64,000 nt of DNA, taken from assembly GCA_938008535.1 (NCBI GenBank), contig CALLKF010000155.1, positions 1 to 64,000 of the forward strand. Reading direction: 5' to 3'. The notes under the pieces are model-generated. The model was given only the letters and a program-made list of their open reading frames with translations, did not search any database and was not told where the DNA came from. This DNA is from an uncultured Saprospirales bacterium (lineage in GTDB: Bacteria > Bacteroidota > Bacteroidia > Chitinophagales > JADIYW01). Positions 18,492-27,461 of this stretch are shown piece after piece. How positions within the stretch are numbered: position 1 is the stretch's first letter; the number at the start of each line of letters is the position of its first letter. A program made the position numbers and the translations under genes.

Positions 18492-19715
18492 CTACCTAGT
18501 TTTTTGATATACTTCAGCATATTTTTCTACACCATTTTCTAAAGAAAAATAATCTTTTGCACCAGCAATAATTTGCTCTGTGTCGTAATTTTTAATCAAA
18601 GAAAAACAAACATCTTCAGAAAAATCCATTTCATAAACATCTTTCACAACATAACCTGCGTTGTAATTATTAACAATAAAATCAGTGTCGCCAACGTGAC
18701 TATTGCAAATAACAGGTTTGCCCATTGCCATGATTTCGCCTTGTTTTGTTGGTGATGACGCTCGTTTGGAATAAGATGGTAAAATAAAAAAGATGGAATA
18801 ATGGCATAGTGAAATAAGAGCAGGAATTTCAGTTCGGCTACCTGCACGAATGACAATGGCTTCTTTTATATTATAATATGCTGCTGTTTTTAAAATGCGT
18901 TCATGCTCGTCCTTAGTAACAAATAAAAACTTTGCACTTGGTTCTTGTTTTTTAAATTCGGCAAAAAACTGCATCATTTCTGTCAGCATATACCAAGTAC
19001 CAATCGAACCTAAATACAATAAAACATAATCATTTTCTTGAATATTTAATTCGTTTTTCAATGCTATGATTTGTTGTTGATCTACTTTATTTTTATCAAA
19101 TAAATCTAAATCAGCGCAACATGGAATTACTTGTATTTTTATTGGATTGTTGGTAATATGTTTCCAACTAAGCATTTCGTCTTTTGCGTTTTGAGTTAAA
19201 CTTATTGTATAATCAGCATTTTCTAAAAATTGTTTTTCTTTCTTTTTGAAATAATTATAAACCATTCTATACAATGGATTCTTTAAGTTCCACAATTTTC
19301 CGTCTACACGTTCATCTGCCCAAAAACCGCGCATATCAAAAATAAATTTGGTCTGCAACTTTTTTTTCATTTGCAAGCCAATCATTGCAGCAATATAACT
19401 TCTGCAATGCACAATTTTAAATTGTTTGGTTTGGTGTAGTTTAAACGCTAATTTTTTAATGCGATTAACATCATACACAGTTGATAAAATTGGTGGTTTT
19501 TTAGTGTAGGATATTGGCTGCCAATCTATTTTATGTTCATCTAAAATAGATTTAATTAAACGTTCATTCTTAGCAAAAACTTCTTCTTTTTCACAACTTA
19601 TTAAGGTGAAGGAATACCCTTTTTTTGTTAAACCAATTAAATATGGAATTACTTGCGATTGACCGAGTGGATCGGTCATTCCATCATACGAAATATATAG
19701 GCAATTAATCAGCAT
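18492..19715 (-). CDS. Glycosyltransferase family 4
   Basis: 407 residues with a GT-B layout. The N-terminal half has LYISYDGMTDPLGQSQVIPYL and the acceptor-side histidine region VHCRSYIAAMIG. The C-terminal half begins YVLLYLGSIGTWYM and carries the donor-binding segment YSKRASSPTKQGEIMAMGKPVICN, where E-x7-E is represented by SPTKQGEIMA. This is a cytoplasmic transferase building a surface glycan. It is last in a run of seven minus-strand genes from 25513 to 18492, most with gaps under 10 bases. Donor and acceptor cannot be read from sequence. Confidence 0.85.
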   Translation of the reverse strand: MLINCLYISYDGMTDPLGQSQVIPYLIGLTKKGYSFTLISCEKEEVFAKNERLIKSILDEHKIDWQPISYTKKPPILSTVYDVNRIKKLAFKLHQTKQFKIVHCRSYIAAMIGLQMKKKLQTKFIFDMRGFWADERVDGKLWNLKNPLYRMVYNYFKKKEKQFLENADYTISLTQNAKDEMLSWKHITNNPIKIQVIPCCADLDLFDKNKVDQQQIIALKNELNIQENDYVLLYLGSIGTWYMLTEMMQFFAEFKKQEPSAKFLFVTKDEHERILKTAAYYNIKEAIVIRAGSRTEIPALISLCHYSIFFILPSYSKRASSPTKQGEIMAMGKPVICNSHVGDTDFIVNNYNAGYVVKDVYEMDFSEDVCFSLIKNYDTEQIIAGAKDYFSLENGVEKYAEVYQKTR

Positions 19716-19724
19716 CCGCTATTT

Positions 19725-21587
19725 TTAAGACATTTCTTCTAACCACCAATGTAATATAATAATCGTCCACAATCGTCCATATAAATAATCTTCTCCAGCT
19801 AGAAATCTGTCTTTTAAATCTTGCACATAAAGATTGGTTAAGATATTGTATTTATTAATGACAACACTATTTAAATATTTATCGAATAAGTAATTAAATC
19901 TACCTTTTAACCAATATGGCAATGGAATAGCAAAACCCCATTTTGGACGATCAAAATATTCCTTTGGCAAATAATCATACAAAATTTCTTTTAAGATGTA
20001 CTTTGAAATTCCTTTATGATACCTTAAATCTGGATCAATATTAATAGCATATTCTATCACACGATGATCTAAATATGGCACACGACTTTCCAATGAATAT
20101 TTCATGCTGGCTCTATCCACTTTAACTAATAAATCATCTTTTAAATAGTGATTAATATCCCAAAAAGATTGTTTGCCTTTTGGTGATAAATTTCTTTTTT
20201 CAGGATTTGCTTCTTCATTAATTCTATCAAAATTAAAATTTTCATCTAATAGTAAATGTTTCAAATCTTTTTCGGAATGAAAGTATTGTTCCTGAGAAAA
20301 AATGTGGGTTCGTATATGTTGTTGTGACGGATAATCTAGCAATAAACCACCTCTTTTATAAGTTAATCCAGCATATCGAGTTGCCCAATAAACTGGTTTT
20401 CTGAATGTTTGCACTACAGGATTTGCTAACCGAGAAGCCCAATTATACATACCATAGCCAAGAAATAATTCGTCGGCACCATCACCAGAAAGTGTAACGG
20501 TAACATGTTGTCGTGCAAGCTTTGAAACTATCATCGTTGGATAAGCTGATGCATCTGCAAATGGCTCATCGTAATGAAAGATAATATCTGATAAAATTTC
20601 TTCTACTTCATCTTCGGTTAATTGAAACGCAAAGTGTTCGGTATTTAAATGCTTGGCTACATTTTTTGCATGTTCTGATTCATCATATTTTTTACTATCG
20701 TAACCAATACTAAATGTTTTAATCTTATCTTTTTTTAAACCAGCAGCAATTGCAGTAACTAAACTAGAGTCGATTCCACCACTTAAAAAACTACCTACAG
20801 GCACATCGCTGATTAACTGTTTTTCTACAGAATTGATTAATAATTCTTTTAATTCTTTTTTTGTAGTTGTAAAATCATTTTTTGTAGTTGATTCAATGGC
20901 ATTCTCCAATTTCCAATAAGAAGTTACTGGAAGCAGGAAATCATTTTTTACTTCTTTAACAGTGAAAATTGAATAACATGCAGTAGGAAATTTTTGTACG
21001 CATTTATATATCGTATTAGGTTCTGAGATGAAACCTAAGTGTAAAAATTCAGGAATTGCAACATAGTTAATTTCTTTTTTAAAACCAGGAAGTGCTCTTA
21101 GCGTTTTTATTTCGGAAGCAAATGCTATTTGTTCGCCATCAAAATAATAGAATAAAGGTTTAATTCCGATTCTGTCTCTGCAAACAATTACTTGTTGTTC
21201 TTGAATATCATAAATAATAAAAGCAAACATTCCATTTAGCAACTCAAATGATTTAGTGCCAATTTTAATGAATGCTTCCAAAATTACTTCCGTATCACCA
21301 GTGGTGCGTGTTTGTAATTGAAGTTGTTCTTTAATTTCTTTGAAATTGTACAATTCGCCATTATACACCATTACATATCTGCCACAATTGGAAAAAAATG
21401 GCTGATTAGATGCTGGTGATAAATCAATTATAGATAAGCGTTTGTGTCCAAGAAATAGCGTTTGATTTTCATTTTCATAAAATCCTTCTGCATCTGGACC
21501 ACGATGATTCATGGCATTTGTTGCCTTAATAAAATCTGATTTACTAAGTTTGTTATTATTAGAAATATAACCTGAAATTCCACACAT
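19725..21587 (-). CDS. asnB: AsnB-type glutamine-hydrolysing amidotransferase
   Basis: 620 residues with both domains intact. The class II glutaminase has the N-terminal nucleophile Cys2 (MCGISGY) and MNHRGPDAEG. The synthetase domain has the ATP PP-loop SGGIDSS (269-275), then LSGDGADELFLGYG and VDRASMKYSLESRVPYLDHR. By family it makes asparagine from aspartate and glutamine. Inside a glycosyltransferase run it may instead amidate a uronic acid, as proposed for WbpS in O-antigen loci. The sequence alone does not decide between these. Gaps to the neighbours are 9 and 3 bases. Confidence 0.9.
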   Translation of the reverse strand: MCGISGYISNNNKLSKSDFIKATNAMNHRGPDAEGFYENENQTLFLGHKRLSIIDLSPASNQPFFSNCGRYVMVYNGELYNFKEIKEQLQLQTRTTGDTEVILEAFIKIGTKSFELLNGMFAFIIYDIQEQQVIVCRDRIGIKPLFYYFDGEQIAFASEIKTLRALPGFKKEINYVAIPEFLHLGFISEPNTIYKCVQKFPTACYSIFTVKEVKNDFLLPVTSYWKLENAIESTTKNDFTTTKKELKELLINSVEKQLISDVPVGSFLSGGIDSSLVTAIAAGLKKDKIKTFSIGYDSKKYDESEHAKNVAKHLNTEHFAFQLTEDEVEEILSDIIFHYDEPFADASAYPTMIVSKLARQHVTVTLSGDGADELFLGYGMYNWASRLANPVVQTFRKPVYWATRYAGLTYKRGGLLLDYPSQQHIRTHIFSQEQYFHSEKDLKHLLLDENFNFDRINEEANPEKRNLSPKGKQSFWDINHYLKDDLLVKVDRASMKYSLESRVPYLDHRVIEYAINIDPDLRYHKGISKYILKEILYDYLPKEYFDRPKWGFAIPLPYWLKGRFNYLFDKYLNSVVINKYNILTNLYVQDLKDRFLAGEDYLYGRLWTIIILHWWLEEMS

Positions 21588-21590
21588 AAA

Positions 21591-22502
21591 TTATCCGAAT
21601 GATGCTAAAATATTTCTTTTAAATAAAGTCTTCATAATACCTAAGAATCTACGATCAAAAATTGCCAAAGGATTAAAACTTAAAGCTCTAAATAAATAGG
21701 TTAACGAGCTTTTATTGATTTTTGCAATAGCTAAATGCAAAGAAACATATAATAAACTGTTTGAAATAAATTTATTTTTTTGATTTCCGTAAATTTTATT
21801 TACTACTTTATCAGCAAATGCATATTGTATCAACAAATCTTTTCTGGTAACTAATGGTTCTTGTTTGATATTGTAAATTACACTTCGTTCTTCGTGCGAA
21901 TGAAGTGAACAGGTGATAATGTTAGGTGTATGAATTTTAAAGCGAGCAGCCAAACGCATCCAAAGTTCATAATCTTCAGAACCAGACAAATTTCTATCGC
22001 CATTAAATTGATAAGCAACGGCTACTTCTTTTTTTATGATAATACCACTGCAACCCATGTAGTTTCCATGTATCATTTTTTGGTTGATGTCGGAAGGCAT
22101 CGCTGCAATTTGCAATACTTTTTTATCAGAATCAACCACATCAAAATCAAACCTTAAAACGTTAACATCTTTATTAGAGTTAATATATTTGACAGCTTCT
22201 TCTAGGTGATTTGGATATAAAAAATCATCTGAATCTAGTAGCGTCACATAATCACCTTTTGCCAGTAAAAATCCAGTATTTCTTGCTACAGCACGTTCTT
22301 CATTTATTTTTTTGTGATAAATTACTTTAGGATTATTCACTGATTTCACTACTTCTTCGGTGTTGTCAGTACTACCATCATCTACTACAATAATTTCATA
22401 ATTGCTATACGTTTGCAAAAAAGTAGATTCCAAAGTTTCTTTAATCATGTGAGCACGATTATACGCTGGAATTATAATACTAAAGAAAATTGATTGCTCC
22501 AT
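21591..22502 (-). CDS. Glycosyltransferase family 2
   Basis: 303 residues, GT-A fold. The N-terminus reads FFSIIIPAYNRAHMIKETLES, then VVDDGSTDNTEEVV and the metal-binding VTLLDSDDFLYPNHLEEA. A later acceptor-side segment is GSEDYELWMRLAARFKI. These are standard for inverting GT2 enzymes using nucleotide-diphospho sugars. It sits 3 bases from asnB and 3 bases from the next GT4 gene, so it is cotranscribed. Sugar specificity is unknown. Confidence 0.87.
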   Translation of the reverse strand: MEQSIFFSIIIPAYNRAHMIKETLESTFLQTYSNYEIIVVDDGSTDNTEEVVKSVNNPKVIYHKKINEERAVARNTGFLLAKGDYVTLLDSDDFLYPNHLEEAVKYINSNKDVNVLRFDFDVVDSDKKVLQIAAMPSDINQKMIHGNYMGCSGIIIKKEVAVAYQFNGDRNLSGSEDYELWMRLAARFKIHTPNIITCSLHSHEERSVIYNIKQEPLVTRKDLLIQYAFADKVVNKIYGNQKNKFISNSLLYVSLHLAIAKINKSSLTYLFRALSFNPLAIFDRRFLGIMKTLFKRNILASFG

Positions 22503-22505
22503 TTA

Positions 22506-23639
22506 TTACAAAGAATAGATTTGTTCTAGTTTGTGAATGAACAAAGGTAATGAAAAATACTTTTCTATATCTTTTCTACCATTGATGAATAATTGATAAT
22601 CGAGTGCCTTGTCAGATAAAATTCGATTGATTGCACTATTTATTTGTTCTGAATTTTGATAATCTACCACCAAAGCATTTTTCCCATCTTCAATAAACTC
22701 ACAAGCAACACCAGAAAGCGTAAATACACTAGGAACACCAACAGCGAGTGCTTCAATATAAGTTTGTCCAAATGCTTCGCTGTTTTTATCTATCGGAACG
22801 TGTACAAAAACATCAAACAATTTAAATAAAGCACCATTGTCATTTTCAAATTCTATTTCTGTAAAACTGCTTTCAGGTAGATGATTAAGGTAATTCTTAA
22901 CAATAGCTACATCAGATGCTTCACCTTTTGCGTTTGCCAAAATGAGTAGCGCATTTGGATAATCGATTAATAGTTTTGAAAATGCTTCAATTGCATATTT
23001 CAACCCTTTCCATTTTGTGTATCTGGAAACCAACCCAATAACTGGATGTTTGTTGTTTGGATTATATTTTTTTTCTACTATAGATAGTCTTTGCTCAGAA
23101 ACATTATAAAACAATGGCAAATCAAATCCGTGATGTATTAAGGTGATTTTTTCAGAAGGAACATGTTCCAAATTAACCAAAATCGCTTTCACATTTTCAC
23201 TAATTGCTATAATATGTGTTGCTATTTTATTGCAATACTTGTCGTATTTTAAACCACTTGGTGCTGTAATATGATGAAATGAAGCATGATGCCTAGTAAA
23301 AATTCTATTTTTAATTCCTGCTAAATATGCTGCTGTTAATCCAATAATATTTGCCTCAAAAATATGGCAATGCACTGCATCTGGTTTTATTTTTCTTAAT
23401 ATTTTATATGATTGAAAAATAGCAGCAGGAATGCTTTTTTTTGATGAATAATCAACACGATGAAATTCGATATTTCTTTCTTTACAAAAAATTTCAAAGA
23501 ATGAATTTTCATTTACATAAATAGAAATAAAAGATAGTTCAAATTTTTCATGATTAATATGATCAACAATCCACTCAAATGCCAGTGCTTTATTGAGTTG
23601 GAATAAAATATAGGTAATCTTTATTTTTTTATCTGGCAT
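22506..23639 (-). CDS. Glycosyltransferase family 4
   Basis: 377 residues, GT-B fold. The N-terminal half includes AVHCHIFEANIIGLTAAYLAG. The donor half starts HPVIGLVSRYTKWKGLKYAIEAF and carries the retaining GT4 signature in KNSEAFGQTYIEALAVGVPSVFT, with its E-x7-E motif. The start overlaps the end of the upstream GT2 gene by 11 bases, so translation is probably coupled. It acts on the cytoplasmic face of the inner membrane. Confidence 0.87.
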   Translation of the reverse strand: MPDKKIKITYILFQLNKALAFEWIVDHINHEKFELSFISIYVNENSFFEIFCKERNIEFHRVDYSSKKSIPAAIFQSYKILRKIKPDAVHCHIFEANIIGLTAAYLAGIKNRIFTRHHASFHHITAPSGLKYDKYCNKIATHIIAISENVKAILVNLEHVPSEKITLIHHGFDLPLFYNVSEQRLSIVEKKYNPNNKHPVIGLVSRYTKWKGLKYAIEAFSKLLIDYPNALLILANAKGEASDVAIVKNYLNHLPESSFTEIEFENDNGALFKLFDVFVHVPIDKNSEAFGQTYIEALAVGVPSVFTLSGVACEFIEDGKNALVVDYQNSEQINSAINRILSDKALDYQLFINGRKDIEKYFSLPLFIHKLEQIYSL

Positions 23640-24534
23640 TTTTAAGTGCTTTAAAATAGGTGATGGAAGACAATGTTCCTATCAATCTAAATGTAATTTT
23701 GTCAATTGATTTAATGTTTGGCAATACTTTAAATAAAAGCTTTATTAGTGAAAAAAAAGGCATCAACAACGTGAAAATAAACTTTTTAATCGGATTTACT
23801 AAAACCGTTTTATTGTTTAACTGCATGTTCTTGAATTGTGATTCAAAGCCACGTTTGTCTCTGTCTAAAAATCCATCAATATCTAAACGATCTTTTTGGT
23901 TATGAAAACAAGTTGTTCTGGTATATAAAAAAATTCCTATTTTTTGTGCATTCAGTTTGTTTGATAAGTCAATATCTTCACCTTGAAATAAAATAGCGTC
24001 ATCATATTTTCCAACTTGTTCAAATAAGATTTTATGGATAACAAATGAACCGCTTCCAATAGATGCGATTTGCATTAATGGTTCATTTGTGTTTACTTTC
24101 TGCTGCAATCTTCCTTCTAATGTATGATAATTTGCGTTCAACAAATATCTACCTATTTTTTGCTCTTGCATTTGTAAAATCAATGATTCAGGATATTGCC
24201 AATTGAGCAGTGCACAATTTGTTTTGAAAAAATCAGATTGAGTCAAACTATCAATTGCAGCAAGACTTTCGGCTGTGACCCACATATCATCATCAATAAA
24301 AAAAAGAAGATCATATTTTGCTTTTGATGCGCCGTAATTGCGTGCAGAGCTTGCACCTTTTTTATGGTTTTTGTAAATAGAAATAGTTGGCTGGTTGATT
24401 ACAAACGGCAACTCTTCACCATCGTTTACAACTATTAATTCAAATAGAATGTTTGTTGAAAGAGATGCTATTTTCTCAATTGTTTCTTTCGCTATTTCAA
24501 AGCGATTATATGTTGGCATGATGATACTGATCAT
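23629..24534 (-). CDS. Glycosyltransferase family 2
   Basis: 301 residues. It has MISIIMPTYNRFEIAKETI, LIVVNDGEELPFVI and LLFFIDDDMWVTAES, where IDDD gives the metal-binding acidic cluster. A hydrophobic segment near the C-terminus (KFIFTLLMPFFSLIKLLFKVLP) could anchor it to the membrane. It shares 11 bases with the downstream GT4 gene and lies 1 base from the upstream GT2 gene. Confidence 0.85.
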   Translation of the reverse strand: MISIIMPTYNRFEIAKETIEKIASLSTNILFELIVVNDGEELPFVINQPTISIYKNHKKGASSARNYGASKAKYDLLFFIDDDMWVTAESLAAIDSLTQSDFFKTNCALLNWQYPESLILQMQEQKIGRYLLNANYHTLEGRLQQKVNTNEPLMQIASIGSGSFVIHKILFEQVGKYDDAILFQGEDIDLSNKLNAQKIGIFLYTRTTCFHNQKDRLDIDGFLDRDKRGFESQFKNMQLNNKTVLVNPIKKFIFTLLMPFFSLIKLLFKVLPNIKSIDKITFRLIGTLSSITYFKALKNAR

Positions 24535-24535
24535 G

Positions 24536-25513
24536 TCAGATTTTATTTAATCTTTTTTTGATAAATACTGGCAAAAATTTGATGCGTGTTTTTATTTTTT
24601 GCAGTTCTTGTTTGTCAGCATCAGCTAAATAATTAGCATTAATAAGTTTCAAAAACTGTTTCGCTTTTGAATAATCGTTCTGTGCATAAAAAATACTTGC
24701 TTGTAAAAACCAAAAATAATGAATTGATTTTTGCAAGCTTGTTTTATCTGTATTCTTTATTTTGATAAAATCCGAAATCATTTTTACAGAAAAATTATCT
24801 TCAAAAAAGCGTGCTTCTTCCAATTCATATATTTTTGCAATGGTAAAATATACATTGAGGTTTTCTTGCATAAATGCGTCTTGGAAATTATTGGTTTTTG
24901 AATCATCATGAATTCTAAAATTCACTAAAATATCATTCGTTTTTTTTATCGAATCTAAACCAAAAATTAATAAGTATCTAGTCCACCATTCACGATCCAT
25001 AACATAATGCAAATTCGCATTTAGAAAACCCATTTTATCAATTGCTTTCTTACTAAAAAATGTTTCTGGCTGATCGATGCGTGCAAAGCCAATGGTTTTT
25101 TCTACAGAATTGTAAATATCTGTTCCAGTAGATTGTTTGCAAATTTTATTGTTTTTCCAAATGTTACTTTTTCCGGCAACCACCAACGTTGTTTCATCTT
25201 CAAAATAATGCGCTACTTTTTTTAGCGAATCTTGTTCATAATAATCATCGCTGTTGAGCCAATTGATAATGTCGCCGCTTGCATGCTTCAAACCTTTGTT
25301 AATCGCATCACTTTGTCCATTATCTTTTTCGCTTGTCCAAAAATGCAAATGTTTTTCATACTTCTTGATAATTTCCACAGAATTATCTGTGCTTGCGCCA
25401 TCTATAATAATATAGTCCAAATTCGGATAATTCTGACTCAAGACAGAATCAATGGTTTGTTCCAGAAATTGTCCTTGATTAAAAGACGGTGTTATGATGG
25501 AAATTTTTTGCAT
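24536..25513 (-). CDS. Glycosyltransferase family 2
   Basis: 325 residues, WcaA-like GT2. It begins ISIITPSFNQGQFLEQTIDSV, with YIIIDGASTDNSVEII and WLNSDDYYEQDSLKKV (the N-S-D-D metal site). The final ~100 residues are helical with paired aromatic and basic positions. This is the first gene of the 25.5-18.5 kb minus-strand run. It diverges from a methyltransferase gene over a 93-base region that should contain both promoters. Confidence 0.86.
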   Translation of the reverse strand: MQKISIITPSFNQGQFLEQTIDSVLSQNYPNLDYIIIDGASTDNSVEIIKKYEKHLHFWTSEKDNGQSDAINKGLKHASGDIINWLNSDDYYEQDSLKKVAHYFEDETTLVVAGKSNIWKNNKICKQSTGTDIYNSVEKTIGFARIDQPETFFSKKAIDKMGFLNANLHYVMDREWWTRYLLIFGLDSIKKTNDILVNFRIHDDSKTNNFQDAFMQENLNVYFTIAKIYELEEARFFEDNFSVKMISDFIKIKNTDKTSLQKSIHYFWFLQASIFYAQNDYSKAKQFLKLINANYLADADKQELQKIKTRIKFLPVFIKKRLNKI

Positions 25514-25558
25514 TCGTAATTGTACTCAAAAATAAGAAATATCCAAGCATAAAAGCAA

Positions 25559-25590
25559 TTGAGAAAATAAGGAAGTAATTTTTATCTTTG
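25559..25590 (+). promoter_or_regulatory. Promoter: TTG (-33) plus TATCTTTG (-7)
   Basis: TTG at 25559-25561 and TATCTTTG at 25583-25590 are 21 bases apart, matching the Bacteroidota housekeeping layout (TTG, about 20 bases, TAnnTTTG). The box ends 16 bases before the ATG of the methyltransferase gene at 25607. It is among the best promoter matches in the window. Confidence 0.65.
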
Positions 25591-25606
25591 TTACTAATAA
25601 AATATA

Positions 25607-26488
25607 ATGAGTTTAACGGTAAGCAATACACCAATTTGTTTGTTTTGTGACAATACACAAACACATTCCACGCCTTTTGAAGACACGATTTTCAATAATA
25701 AAACCTTTGAATACGTGCAGTGCAGCAAATGCGATTTGATTTTTGTGCATCCGTTGCCAAATATGGACGATATCACAAAAATGTATCCTGTAGAATATCA
25801 AGGTGCGTTGGCTGGCAATGCGTATGGTGCGTATGATTTTTTGTTTGACAGAATTAAAACTTTAGGAACTTATAAAACTATATTAGATTACGGCTGTGGT
25901 GGTGGCAGATTTGTGGTAGAAGCTGTTGAAAAAGGATTTGAAGTAACAGGCACAGAATATAATCCTGATTTAGTGAAAAACTTAAGCTCTACTTTTCCGA
26001 AAGCTACGTTTTTAACGATTGATGATTTTTATAATAGCGATAAAAAGTACGATATTATTTTCTTGAGCAATGTGTTGGAACATTTAACCAATCCGAAAGA
26101 AATTATGCTGAAGCTGAAAGAGCGATTGAGTGAAAATGGCATTTTTGCATTAGAAGGTCCGATTGAAAATAATTTTAATTTGACACAGATTACACGTAAG
26201 ATTATGTTTTTTATTCGCAAAAATATTTTTCATAAAAAAGCAGCACATGTACCAACGCATATTTTATATTCTAACAGAAAAAATCAGGAAGCTTTATTTA
26301 AAAATATAGGATTGGAAACGCTTTATTTTAATATTGAAGAAAGCAATTGGCCTTTTCCATCAAACTATAAAGATTGTGATTCAATGATGAAAAAAGTGAT
26401 GTATTTTATTGCGACTTTTTCTGTAAAAATGAGCAAAGTGTTTTCATTTTGGGGAAATAATTTTACTTATATCGGTAAGAAAAAATAA
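25607..26488 (+). CDS. Class I SAM-dependent methyltransferase with N-terminal zinc-ribbon-like motif
   Basis: 293 residues. The N-terminus has CLFCDN and CSKCDLIFVHPLP, two Cys pairs typical of the small zinc-binding segment that precedes many sugar or polysaccharide methyltransferases. The SAM pocket is ILDYGCGGGRFVVEA, followed by VTGTEYNPDLV and IIFLSNVLEHLTNP. The target is probably a sugar in the locus glycan; quinone or other small-molecule methylation is less likely given the context. It is transcribed opposite to the flanking glycosyltransferase operons, from its own promoter. Confidence 0.8.
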   Translation: MSLTVSNTPICLFCDNTQTHSTPFEDTIFNNKTFEYVQCSKCDLIFVHPLPNMDDITKMYPVEYQGALAGNAYGAYDFLFDRIKTLGTYKTILDYGCGGGRFVVEAVEKGFEVTGTEYNPDLVKNLSSTFPKATFLTIDDFYNSDKKYDIIFLSNVLEHLTNPKEIMLKLKERLSENGIFALEGPIENNFNLTQITRKIMFFIRKNIFHKKAAHVPTHILYSNRKNQEALFKNIGLETLYFNIEESNWPFPSNYKDCDSMMKKVMYFIATFSVKMSKVFSFWGNNFTYIGKKK

Positions 26489-26522
26489 TACTACTAACAC
26501 AAAGAATAAACAAATTTTAAAC

Positions 26523-26679
26523 CACTTAAGGCACTCAAGTTCCGAATTTTCGGAACAAAGAAAAGTTTAAGGTAATTGTCTAAGATAGTTCCGAAACTTC
26601 GGAAGAAAACTAAGCTTTCTTGCCATCTTATTTTGTAATCTTCTATATCACTACTTAAGTTTCTTATGTGCCTTAAGTG
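26523..26679. repeat. 157-bp segment bounded by perfect 12-bp inverted repeats
   Basis: CACTTAAGGCAC (26523-26534) and GTGCCTTAAGTG (26668-26679) are exact reverse complements. Inside are two smaller hairpins, GTTCCGAATTTTCGGAAC and GTTCCGAAACTTCGGAAG. The segment fills most of the gap between two convergent genes. No coding frame is seen. It may be a small non-autonomous element or nested copies of a dispersed repeat. Confidence 0.6.
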
Positions 26680-26716
26680 ATAAATTTTTCGTTAATTTTA
26701 TTTCGGTTTTCTCAAG

Positions 26717-27454
26717 TTATTCTTTCTTCTTAAAATCACCGCGTGCAAATTGCTTTTCAATCCAGCAATACATTAAAATAAAAAAGTAACGGCTACCCAT
26801 TTCTTTTATTTTTAATTTAGATTCACCGTATTTTCTGTTTGTCCAGGAATTTGGAACTACTGCATAATTGTAACCACGCACAATTGCTTTCAATGGCAAC
26901 TCTAACGTTAGATTAAAATGTGGTGACAAAAAAGGTTTTAAACCGTCAATAGTTTCTTTTTTGTATAATTTGAATGCATTGGTGCAGTCATTATATTTCA
27001 ATCGAAAAACAGTTTTTACAATAAAATTTGCCAAACGATTTATTCTTCGTTTCAATGCTGGATAATCAATTACTTTTCCACCTTTTTCCCAGCGCGAACC
27101 GAAAACGCAGTCGTAGTTTCCTTCAATTGCTTTACGGTAAAATTTCACCAAATCGTTCGGATCATCCGATAAATCAGCCATCATCACCGCAACATAATCA
27201 CCGGTGAATCGTTCTAAACCATAACGCACAGCATAACCAAAACCATTTGGTCCGAGATTTGTATAATATACTAAAGTTGGAATTGTTTTTTTTAATTCTT
27301 CCAAAACCTGCAATGTATTGTCTTTGGAATTATCGTTCGTTACCACAATTTCGTGATCAATATTTTCTTTGGAAAGTGTTGAATAAAGTGTAGTCAAAGT
27401 TTCAGGTAAACTTTCTTCTTCATTGTATGCTGGTATTACGACACTTAATTTCAT
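26717..27454 (-). CDS. Glycosyltransferase family 2, polyprenol-phosphate sugar synthase-like
   Basis: 245 residues, compact. MKLSVVIPAYNEEESLPETL, VVTNDNSKDNTLQVLEEL and AVMMADLSDDPNDLVKFY resemble DPM1-type synthases that load a hexose on a polyprenyl phosphate. The variable acceptor half has FGSRWEKGGKVIDYP. There are no C-terminal membrane spans, so it would be a soluble or peripheral form. A GT39-like integral transferase (47055-48479) that would use such a lipid-linked sugar is in the same locus. It lies 7 bases after the epimerase gene. Confidence 0.8.
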   Translation of the reverse strand: MKLSVVIPAYNEEESLPETLTTLYSTLSKENIDHEIVVTNDNSKDNTLQVLEELKKTIPTLVYYTNLGPNGFGYAVRYGLERFTGDYVAVMMADLSDDPNDLVKFYRKAIEGNYDCVFGSRWEKGGKVIDYPALKRRINRLANFIVKTVFRLKYNDCTNAFKLYKKETIDGLKPFLSPHFNLTLELPLKAIVRGYNYAVVPNSWTNRKYGESKLKIKEMGSRYFFILMYCWIEKQFARGDFKKKE

Positions 27455-27461
27455 TACTTTC

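Noticed and set aside
25607..26488. Ubiquinone/menaquinone methyltransferase
   Set aside because: The zinc-binding Cys pairs before the SAM domain and the glycan context fit a sugar-related methyltransferase better.
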